This document shows, piece by piece, positions 17,215-25,293 of a stretch of 64,000 nucleotides of DNA (position 1 is its first letter; every line of letters starts with the position of its first letter). Location: positions 682,001 to 746,000 of the forward strand of contig OZ241969.1 of assembly GCA_965204165.1 (NCBI GenBank), in the 5' to 3' direction. The stretch comes from VYFG01 sp965204165. GTDB lineage: Bacteria; Pseudomonadota; Gammaproteobacteria; Arenicellales; Poriferihabitantaceae. Below the pieces are notes generated by a model. It did not search any database. It was not told the origin of the DNA and was given only the letters and a program-made list of their open reading frames with translations. A program made the position numbers and the translations under genes.

Positions 17215-18159
17215 ATGTACGACAACAGCAACAGCAACTCCATCGACAATCTCGACAGTATCGATACCGGTAACCAATCCATCACCGCCATGATCTGCGA
17301 GCAGGCGAAGCTCCACGGAGCGACCCCCGAGCGCGGCGAGTTCGATCCCAGGGAGGTCTGGGAGCGGGAGACGGTAGTAAGTGCCGTGGCCGAGGCGTTC
17401 TCGGTCCTCGCCGACTCCATCGGCATCACCGGGTTCCAGATCGCCGACGAGGCCGGCTCCCTCCTCTGGGGTTTCGTGAACATGCTGGACGCGCAGATCA
17501 GGCGGCTCGACAGAAACATCGACCGGATCGCGCCGGAGCTCCGCGACCTGCAGAAGGAACAGGACGGGACCGAGATCAAGTCGCGGGAGCTGGAGCTGCT
17601 CACCGACCGGGCGAAGAACCTGGGCGGCAGGCGCGACGCCTTCGAGGAGATGCGGGACGCGGCGGCGGCGCAGTACCAGGCGCAGACCGGGGAGATGTGG
17701 CGCCCGCGTTCCGGATCGCACACCAGCCGCACCGGGGTCCTCACCTCCGCCGCCATCGACGCCCGGGACTTCCTCCGGGCGAGGGACAGCGCCGCGGCGA
17801 AGGAGAACCTCCCGGACGGAACCCTGATCGCCGTCGCGGGCGGGAAGGACGGCGACCCAGACGCGGTGTTCAGGAAGCTGGACGGCGCGCGGAAGAAATA
17901 TCCGGACATGGTGCTGGTCCACGGCGGCGGGCCCGGCGTCGAGAAGTTCGCCGCCCGCTGGGCCGAGGCCCGCGGCGTGCACCAGGTGGTCTGCCGGCCC
18001 GACTGGAACACACACGGGAAGGCCGCGCCGTTCCGGCGGAACGACGAACTGCTGAACCTGATGCCGAAGGGAATCATCCTCTTCCCGAGCGACTCGGGCA
18101 TCACCGCGAACCTGGCGGACAAGGCCGAGAGCGTCGGCATACCGGTGCTTCGATGCTGA
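17215..18159 (+). CDS. DUF2493 (SLOG-fold) protein
   Basis: 314 aa, ATG with a CGGAG ribosome site. The N-terminal half is helical with a heptad-like stretch (DAQIRRLDRNIDRIAPELRD). The C-terminal 120 residues carry the DUF2493 core: IAVAGGKDGDPDAV, DMVLVHGGGPGVEKFAARWA, FRRNDELL and GSGIT-like SDSGITANL. This is a Rossmann-like SLOG fold expected to bind a nucleotide or nucleotide-derived signal. The family is common on alphaproteobacterial and gammaproteobacterial plasmids and ICEs, matching the surrounding module. Its exact function is unknown. Confidence 0.85.
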   Translation: MYDNSNSNSIDNLDSIDTGNQSITAMICEQAKLHGATPERGEFDPREVWERETVVSAVAEAFSVLADSIGITGFQIADEAGSLLWGFVNMLDAQIRRLDRNIDRIAPELRDLQKEQDGTEIKSRELELLTDRAKNLGGRRDAFEEMRDAAAAQYQAQTGEMWRPRSGSHTSRTGVLTSAAIDARDFLRARDSAAAKENLPDGTLIAVAGGKDGDPDAVFRKLDGARKKYPDMVLVHGGGPGVEKFAARWAEARGVHQVVCRPDWNTHGKAAPFRRNDELLNLMPKGIILFPSDSGITANLADKAESVGIPVLRC

Positions 18160-19270
18160 GGCACCGGCACAGGGCCGCGTCGTTCCGACGGCACGGTCCT
18201 TCTTCCCTTCCAGCGCGGCGGCCGTGCCGCGCCATCGCCGCTGCGCGGCGCCCGGCGCTCTTTCCATTCCCCGTCCGCGGCGGCGGCGGCAACCGCATCC
18301 GCTTCGACGCCTGCTGCCGACCCGATGCTCCGCGACGGTCCCGGTGGCGGACCCGTGCCGGGTCACCGCCCCCGGCTTCGCCGCACGGCGCTGCCGGCAC
18401 GAACTCCGTCTCTTTCCCGTTCCGGTCGCGACGATTTTTTCGTCGGCATCCTCACCCCCCGCGCCGACCGTCCCGGTCTCCGTCACGCGCGCCGCGTCCG
18501 GCATCTCCACCTGTTCCACAACGAGCCGAAAAAAATTCACGGTGATGGTCGCAGTGGTCAACCGGTTCCCGGGCCGCAGCGTCAGCCGCACCGGACTCCG
18601 CCACCGACGCAAGTTTCTTCTCGTGCCTCCGCCCGTTGGCGCGTCGGTCGCGCTTCCCCTTCGGGAACTCCATCGGGTCGCGTGCCGCTCCCCATCGCGG
18701 GTCGCTTCCGCGTCCCCGCTCAAACGCCGCCGGGCTCCATCCCTTCGCTCTGCCGGAGTCCCGAATCGTTCGTGGTGTGCTCCTCGATCTTCTCTCATTT
18801 CTACGCCCGGCGGCGTTTTCTCTCACACCCGACGCATCCTGGATACCCTCCTATGCAAGCGTGCGCATGCCCGGCACCACACTGCCTCCATTGCGGGAAA
18901 TCAACAATCTGTCATGCCGGGGAAAGTTGCCCATTCTGGCATCACCGGCAATGCCTTGTTTTTGCTGGATTATTTGAACCGTGACGTCACGATGGCTACC
19001 ACTGTCCATGGCGGGTGTCCTATGATGGCCCCGGTATTACGGCCATGACACCGATCCGTGGCATGACCAATAGCCCCTGACTAGTGATTCAGGGCAGTCA
19101 ATATCAATCGGTTCACCATGGAAATCATTATCCATCTGACCCTGACTCGGCCACAGCAGAGGCTTGAAAGATCCACGAATCGAATACAATCCCGACAGAT
19201 TTTGATCGCAGAAAACCCGATTTTGGAATGATCCTGAATGCCCCGGGTATGCCAACAGCAGAAGAAAACC
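18160..19270. other. Gene-free interval of 1.1 kb
   Basis: Long frames here, on both strands, give low-complexity Arg/Pro/Ser-rich products and I support none of them. Composition changes from very GC-rich to mixed at about 18.85 kb, possibly a junction between module and cargo. An oriT near the MobC-like gene is possible but I cannot point to a nic site. Confidence 0.4.
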
Positions 19271-19576
19271 ATGACAGACTCCATCGAAAAGACCGTAAAG
19301 AAGACCCTCCGTGTGCAGCCCGAGCACTGGGAATTGATCGAGCAGGCAGCCAAGGAAACCCGTTTGACCGCCAATCAGCTAGTCATGGAACTCGCGCTTG
19401 AGGCCCTGGAGAGACGCAGGATGTTCAGCCCCGAGGCCGAGATTCGTGTTGCCAGATCCTCCCTTTTCACTGCGCAGGCTATCGCCAGGGATCTCATCGC
19501 GGCCGGTAAGGAGAAGGATGTCCAGGAAATTAGGGCTTTCATTTCCACTATCGTGCCGGAGCCTGGAACTGACTGA
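19271..19576 (+). CDS. MobC/ribbon-helix-helix-like mobilisation protein
   Basis: 101 aa. KKTLRVQPEHWELIEQAAKETRLTANQ is the strand-helix-helix pattern of plasmid mobilisation (MobC-like) and CopG-type DNA-binding proteins; the rest is helical. Such proteins bind oriT and help the relaxase, here probably the TraI encoded 6 kb away. The ATG at 19271 is preferred because conserved-looking sequence begins there; an in-frame ATG at 19238 exists. A simple transcriptional regulator is the alternative. Confidence 0.6.
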   Translation: MTDSIEKTVKKTLRVQPEHWELIEQAAKETRLTANQLVMELALEALERRRMFSPEAEIRVARSSLFTAQAIARDLIAAGKEKDVQEIRAFISTIVPEPGTD

Positions 19577-19908
19577 ACCGACGCATGACTGGTTTGCTTT
19601 CCGACGTCGATGAGGAGAGTACCTCGATATTCTCCTCCATGTCCCAAACCCAGATCGATCACATCTTCCATGGCGTATGCCCTCTTGCAACCCTGAACGG
19701 GTAGAAAAGCTAGGCGAAAGATGAAGGAAGAAACTGGAGAAAAACATCGATAGGGTGCAAAATGACAACATGTAACTATCTGATGTAAATATCCGTCTCC
19801 AACAGAGGATAACCTCCCAAAGGAAGAAAAAGGGGTCAAGTACAGGCAGCAAATGTATATGACCTAACCTGCCAAAAAAGAATGTCCTGGCCGTGATTTG
19901 AACTACAC
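19577..19908. other. Upstream region of the STAND operon
   Basis: AT-richer spacer with no gene. It contains an inverted repeat (GAGGAGA / TCTCCTC at about 19610-19637) that could be a regulator site. The promoter of the following defence operon is expected here. Confidence 0.35.
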
Positions 19909-22900
19909 ATGAATTCAGAAAGAAATTACATACCGCGAAAGCTATCCTGGATTGATCAGGACAAGCAGTGTCATAAAATCAATGATGATGATTTGTTGTC
20001 GGATTTTTCATGCCCAATTGTCATTTTGGGCGAGCCAGGAATGGGAAAAACCCGATTAATGGAAAGACTTGGAGAGTTTGAGCACTGCAGATTCATCACA
20101 GCAAAGAGTTTCATACGACAACCATTGGACGCGAATTTCGGTACATTGAGACTGGTTATAGATGGACTTGATGAAGTCGCAACGCTGGAAGCTGGAGACC
20201 CACTCCATAACGTTCTGAAAAAGCTTATTTGTTTTGGTAAGCCCTCATTCATAATTACATGCAGGTCGGCAGAATGGAACGGAGTAACTTCTCGGTTAAA
20301 TATTGAAGAAGAATATGGAGGTACCCCAAAGATTTTCCATCTTAAACCGTTCACAGAGCAAGATGCAATTGAAGCATTAGATTCAGAAGTTGGCATGGAG
20401 AAGGCTAAGGATGCGATACATATTTTGAATTCAAATGGACTAGATACTTTCTTCCAAAATCCACTGAATCTTGAATTTATTACCACTATTCTGAAAAAAC
20501 AGGGCGACCTTCCGAATACGAAGACTGAACTTCTTTGTCGTGCAGTCAAATCTTTGCGACTCGAATCCAACTCATCTCATTCACTAAGTAACCTCTCTAG
20601 ACTTTCTGAAGAGGAAGCGTTGGACGCTGCTGGTTGCCTGATGGCCACAATGCTGATCACCGGAAATGACTGTATTTCGAAGACTCAGCCTGGTGAGGGA
20701 TTGATTTCTCTATCTGATGTTTCCGAGTTTATAAACCCCACAAATGCAAAGGCTATTCTGGGAAGCAGACTATTTCGTGCAGACAATTCAATACCCCCGC
20801 CTGATTCAGTTTGTTTTATTCCCTTGCACAGGACTGTGGCGGAATTTCTTGGTGCCCGCTGGATTTCACATCAATTGGATAACAATCAAAATAAAAATCG
20901 GGCTTCACGACGATTTCTCGGTCTCATTTCCGAGAAAGGCGGCATACCTGCATCTCTTCGCGGTTTTCACGCTTGGCTAGCCAAATTCAGCCCAGAACTC
21001 CTCGGTCCAATGGTGATTGAACGCGACCCATATGGCGTTCTTCGTTATGCAGATGGCGATCATTTGTCTCAGAGACAAGCAAGTTTAATTATCAGAGGAC
21101 TCAAACAGCTCGTTGATGATGATCCTCATTTTCGACGCGACTGGCAGGAATCCATATCAACAAAGGGATTGGCACATCCAGAATTAACTAACGATATTCA
21201 GGAGGTCATTTCAAATAATAAGTATTCCCTGCATCTTCGTGACCTTCTTCTTGAGTCTGTCAGTGGACAAGAAATTGCATCAAGTCTGAAAGCAGATCTT
21301 GAGAAAATCATTTTTAACAAGCAGCGGTATTTTCGAGAACGATTAACAGCCGGGGAAGCGTATTGTCGTATTTCCGGTTACCCAACCGACTGGAATGATT
21401 TCGTCAGTCGATTGATTGACATGGGGGACTGGAATTCCACCCGTTTAGCGATTGATTTAGTCAGTGATTTCGGACTAGAAAAGGTCTGTTCCAAAGTATT
21501 GGCAAAAGCTGTAGTTGCCGAATCCGGAATTCAGAAAACATCGTCTAATAGCGGTTCACGAACAATTAATGATGGATTATTCATCTTGGCACGAATAATT
21601 CCGGATCATCGAATAGCGCCTCTACTCAACGCTTTAACAGACATAATTTCTCAGAACCAGAGGGAACAGTGGTGGGAAAGGGGGTATAACGAAAATTGGA
21701 TTATGTTTTCCTATTTTTCTGAGAGACTTATCTCCCGGCAACTACAATATGATAATCAGCCTGAAGACTCAGGAAAAATTTGGAATTGGATTTCCCAAAT
21801 TTGGACTAGCACAAGAAGTGACGTAAAGGATATTAAGACTGTATCCGAAATCGTAAGGGAAAACGACGATTTGCGACTGGATTTACAGCGTTTTGCGCTA
21901 TTTTCGCAAGGCACTGAAGACAAAATTACATTTCTCCTTCCGGGCTTAACTGCGTTCTGTAATGGTTTATCCATCACAAAACACGATGCCCGCATTCATC
22001 TCGAAGAGTTAGTTGACAGGGGTGATCCCGCCGAAGAAGAACGCTGGAAGGCACTTGTCAGTAAATTCATGAATGAAAAAGGCCTGATACCTGCGGACAT
22101 CCAAGTTATTGCCAAACCCTATGCCAAAGATGATAAGAACCTGATTAATTTCCTGACAAGGAAGCCTGAGCCAATTCAACCAACGGAATCTGAGAGAAAG
22201 TATCGACGCCTCATTCGAGACCGAGAAAGGCGTAAAAAGAAAAAAATCCAAGAATTATGTGAGCTTTATCTGCAGCACATCGAAGAAGTACGTGAAGGTG
22301 AGTTGAGATGGATCTATGATCCCGCACGCGCCTACCTTGGTTTATTCGAGGATATCGATAGTAATAACCCTCCACAGGATAGAGTCGCCGAGTTGTTCGG
22401 AAACGAGATTTGCAAGGCAGCGATTAACGGATTCGAGGCCGTTCTGACACGGAGTGATCTACCAAACACCTCACAGATTGCAAGCGCCTATACAGAACAG
22501 CATACCTGGAACTACGTCACTCCAATGCTGGTTGGAGTAATTCAACGGTATTTGAATAAGCAAGATTTCAAGGATATACCTACGGAGATTATTTCCTCTA
22601 TCCTGATCGCAGCCGATTATGAATACTCGGGAGTCATGCATCAATTTCAAGGACTGCGAGATACGCTGGAAATCCGCCTAAAGGAGGAAGACGATATCTA
22701 CGAAAAGCACCTGCGCGACAAGATCGAGCCCATGCTGGTTGCAAAAAGTTCAAACATTCCGGGTCTTTCCAGGTTCGGAATGGATGAACCCAGGAGTTCA
22801 CTATTTGTACAATTTTGCTTGGAATGGCTCGATAAATTTACTGATTTACCGCTGAGCATTGAAAAACAACTTGCAGATTGCGTTATTCACTCGTCCGAAA

Positions 22901-23988
22901 CGGATCGTCCCCAAGCTTGGGAGGAATTGACAAAGATTGCTAGGAAACGACAGGGAAAATCCAATTCTGACAGTGATGAGCATAATTTCTGGCTGTCTGT
23001 TCAATTTCTAACTGACTTTCAGGCCGCCATTAAGCACATCCCAATAATCACAAAAGATAATCGTGACTTTCTCTGGTCATTGACAGAATGCGTATATAGA
23101 CCCTACGACCCTAATGCCCGGTTAATCCCAGTTACCATCGAACAGTTGAAATGGATTTTCACCAAATTCAGAAAGGTCTGGCCAGTAGCTAAACGGCCCA
23201 GTGGCCCACATTTTGGTTCCAAGAACCCATGGGATGCAACGGAATTACTAGAATGGATAATAAACCGAATTGGAAGTATTCCTTCCGAGGAAGCAGTGAA
23301 TGCTCTCGAAGAACTTCATAACTCACATCGAGATGATTACAAAATCACTATCAAAACTGCAATTACAGACAATCGCAGAAAGCGGATTGAATCAAATTTC
23401 ATTAGTCCCTCTCTCACCGCTTTCAAGGCAGTTCTAGAAGATCAATCACCCAAATCTGCAGCTGATGTCCAAGCCATCATTTTAGATGAGCTTTCTGAAT
23501 TACAAAAAAAACTCCGTGGTGACTCGCTTGATACGGTCAATAATTTTTACAATGATGACGGAACCCCACGGGGTGAAGAAAAGTGCCGAGATCAGATGCT
23601 CATAGCGTTGGGAAAAATTCCACATAGCATCTATGTTTCATCCGAAACTTTGATGCCACAAAGAAAAAGAAGTGATAGTGCTTTTATGTATGATGATATA
23701 GAAGTTCCCCTGGAAGCCAAAGGACAATGGCACAAGGATGTTTGGATTGCTGCATACACTCAGCTTGACAGGTATTACACAGTATCACATAAGTCTGGAT
23801 CAAAAGGCATCTATGTTGTTTTTTGGTTCGGCAACAGTGTGCCGGATAAAAATAAACTCAAACCCCCTCCTAAAGGCTCACGAGTTCCAAACTCTCCTGA
23901 AGAGATGAGCAGATTATTAAAATCCATGATTCCTCAAAATCGAAGGGGTGATATTGAAGTTTTCGTTTTGGACGTTACAAAGCCATGA
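19909..23988 (+). CDS. STAND/NACHT-like NTPase with C-terminal PD-(D/E)XK-like domain
   Basis: 1359 aa. The N-terminal NTPase has Walker A GEPGMGKTRLM (residues 41-51) and a NACHT-type Walker B LVIDGLDEV (82-90), then a sensor-like IITCRSAEW. Residues about 350-1230 are helical repeats without a name, as in ligand-sensing STAND proteins. The last 106 residues contain SAFMYDDIEVPLEAKGQW, a D...ExK arrangement of the restriction-endonuclease fold, with following strands (GIYVVFWFG). In known Avs/bNACHT proteins the effector is usually N-terminal, so a C-terminal nuclease is unusual. Its stop overlaps the start of the next gene (ATGA). AT-rich composition indicates transfer. Proposed role: phage sensing followed by nucleic-acid cleavage (inference). 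Confidence 0.75.
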   Translation: MNSERNYIPRKLSWIDQDKQCHKINDDDLLSDFSCPIVILGEPGMGKTRLMERLGEFEHCRFITAKSFIRQPLDANFGTLRLVIDGLDEVATLEAGDPLHNVLKKLICFGKPSFIITCRSAEWNGVTSRLNIEEEYGGTPKIFHLKPFTEQDAIEALDSEVGMEKAKDAIHILNSNGLDTFFQNPLNLEFITTILKKQGDLPNTKTELLCRAVKSLRLESNSSHSLSNLSRLSEEEALDAAGCLMATMLITGNDCISKTQPGEGLISLSDVSEFINPTNAKAILGSRLFRADNSIPPPDSVCFIPLHRTVAEFLGARWISHQLDNNQNKNRASRRFLGLISEKGGIPASLRGFHAWLAKFSPELLGPMVIERDPYGVLRYADGDHLSQRQASLIIRGLKQLVDDDPHFRRDWQESISTKGLAHPELTNDIQEVISNNKYSLHLRDLLLESVSGQEIASSLKADLEKIIFNKQRYFRERLTAGEAYCRISGYPTDWNDFVSRLIDMGDWNSTRLAIDLVSDFGLEKVCSKVLAKAVVAESGIQKTSSNSGSRTINDGLFILARIIPDHRIAPLLNALTDIISQNQREQWWERGYNENWIMFSYFSERLISRQLQYDNQPEDSGKIWNWISQIWTSTRSDVKDIKTVSEIVRENDDLRLDLQRFALFSQGTEDKITFLLPGLTAFCNGLSITKHDARIHLEELVDRGDPAEEERWKALVSKFMNEKGLIPADIQVIAKPYAKDDKNLINFLTRKPEPIQPTESERKYRRLIRDRERRKKKKIQELCELYLQHIEEVREGELRWIYDPARAYLGLFEDIDSNNPPQDRVAELFGNEICKAAINGFEAVLTRSDLPNTSQIASAYTEQHTWNYVTPMLVGVIQRYLNKQDFKDIPTEIISSILIAADYEYSGVMHQFQGLRDTLEIRLKEEDDIYEKHLRDKIEPMLVAKSSNIPGLSRFGMDEPRSSLFVQFCLEWLDKFTDLPLSIEKQLADCVIHSSETDRPQAWEELTKIARKRQGKSNSDSDEHNFWLSVQFLTDFQAAIKHIPIITKDNRDFLWSLTECVYRPYDPNARLIPVTIEQLKWIFTKFRKVWPVAKRPSGPHFGSKNPWDATELLEWIINRIGSIPSEEAVNALEELHNSHRDDYKITIKTAITDNRRKRIESNFISPSLTAFKAVLEDQSPKSAADVQAIILDELSELQKKLRGDSLDTVNNFYNDDGTPRGEEKCRDQMLIALGKIPHSIYVSSETLMPQRKRSDSAFMYDDIEVPLEAKGQWHKDVWIAAYTQLDRYYTVSHKSGSKGIYVVFWFGNSVPDKNKLKPPPKGSRVPNSPEEMSRLLKSMIPQNRRGDIEVFVLDVTKP

Positions 23989-25244
23989 CTCAAGTGGTGC
24001 GTCGCGAAGCGATCGATTTTTTGGACAAATCCCTCAACAAATATAATTGCGTTCTACTTCTTGGTCCTAAACAGGTTGGAAAAACGACACTGGCATTAGG
24101 ATTCAACTCTCAAGTTGTTCCTTTTAATCTTGAAAAGAACAAAGACCGTGATGTTCTAGAAAATTTGTTCGATTTTTATAATGAGAATATTGGAAAAATC
24201 ATTGTTCTCGACGAGGCCCAATGCATGCCCGAGCTGTTTCCCATGTTACGGAGATTTCTTGATGCAGCCGAGCCTCCCCATATCAAGACACGCTGGTTGA
24301 TACTCGGAACAACTTCAAATTCTTTAGAATCCTTGGCAAATGAACATCTCTGTGGACGATTTACAAGAATACGGCTAGATCCATTTAACTTACCTGAATT
24401 ATGTTCACCTAATTCACCTCCAATGCCAACGAATCCACCTAGCATACCAGCTCTTACAAAAATCACGAGCAGCAGAGCGGTAAACGACCACAACGTGATG
24501 CAGAAACTTTGGTTACGGGGAGGGTTTCCAGAGAGTTACTTGGCCAGTAATGATCAGGACAGCTTTGATTGGAGAAAGGATTTCCTTGATGGCATTCTTG
24601 GGGTACAACTCAATATGTTGAATGGAAAAGTTAGAACTAGCCTACTAAAAGATTTATGGGAACGGTTAGCTATTGACCAAGGAAAGTGCAACATTGAAAA
24701 ATTACCTGGAATACTGCAATGTAGACGAGATAGTATTGATGAATGTCTTAGCTATCTTGAATCTGTTCATCTACTCCGGAAAGTACGTCCTTGGTATAGA
24801 AATGAAAGGAAAAGACTTGACAAGCAACCCATCTGGTTTATTCGGGATAGCGGATTACTTCATCGCCAAGTTCGGGTAAAGAATTTTGAAATTTTGCTTG
24901 ATCACGACATTAAAGGAAAAAGTTGGGAAGGCTTTGTTCTGGAATCCATAATGTCATCACTACCAAACGAAGTAGAAGTATTTTTCTATCGAACCCAGGA
25001 AAAAGATGAGGCAGACTTTGTCTTGGATTTCGGTGATAACAGATTTGTGGTCATTGAGGCAAAATACAGCGAAAAAAGAAGTGTTTCCAGAGGATTCTAT
25101 AGAGCTTGTGATGAAATAGATCCAGAGCAATCTTTCGTTGTACACGGAGGTAAAGTTAGTTTTAATTCAGTGAACGTTAATAAATTAGAGAAGCTTTGTC
25201 TTTCAGAAGCAATTGGCCGGATTCGTCAGATTCAAATCAACTAG
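23985..25244 (+). CDS. AAA_14 / DUF4143 ATPase
   Basis: 419 aa, ATGA overlap with the STAND gene, so translation is coupled. AAA_14 features: Walker A LLLGPKQVGKTTLAL (about 27-41), Walker B IIVLDEAQCMPELFP, sensor LILGTTSN. The C-terminal DUF4143 part has the characteristic WEGFVLESI and EADFVLDFGDNRFVVIEAK, a restriction-fold-like E...ExK. The family is widespread and mostly uncharacterised. Pairing with a STAND-nuclease suggests a regulator, second effector or antitoxin-like partner; this is inference. Confidence 0.8.
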   Translation: MTQVVRREAIDFLDKSLNKYNCVLLLGPKQVGKTTLALGFNSQVVPFNLEKNKDRDVLENLFDFYNENIGKIIVLDEAQCMPELFPMLRRFLDAAEPPHIKTRWLILGTTSNSLESLANEHLCGRFTRIRLDPFNLPELCSPNSPPMPTNPPSIPALTKITSSRAVNDHNVMQKLWLRGGFPESYLASNDQDSFDWRKDFLDGILGVQLNMLNGKVRTSLLKDLWERLAIDQGKCNIEKLPGILQCRRDSIDECLSYLESVHLLRKVRPWYRNERKRLDKQPIWFIRDSGLLHRQVRVKNFEILLDHDIKGKSWEGFVLESIMSSLPNEVEVFFYRTQEKDEADFVLDFGDNRFVVIEAKYSEKRSVSRGFYRACDEIDPEQSFVVHGGKVSFNSVNVNKLEKLCLSEAIGRIRQIQIN

Positions 25245-25293
25245 ATTTGTTTGGTGTTCAAGACAGATTCACAATTTACCGGAAATTCCTATA

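Noticed and set aside
17197..18798. 533-codon minus-strand frame
   Set aside because: Antisense to the DUF2493 gene, low complexity, and the plus-strand protein is clearly conserved.
18160..19048. Plus-strand frames of 200 or more codons
   Set aside because: Overlapping frames of similar length, low-complexity Arg/Pro/Ser products and no ribosome site.
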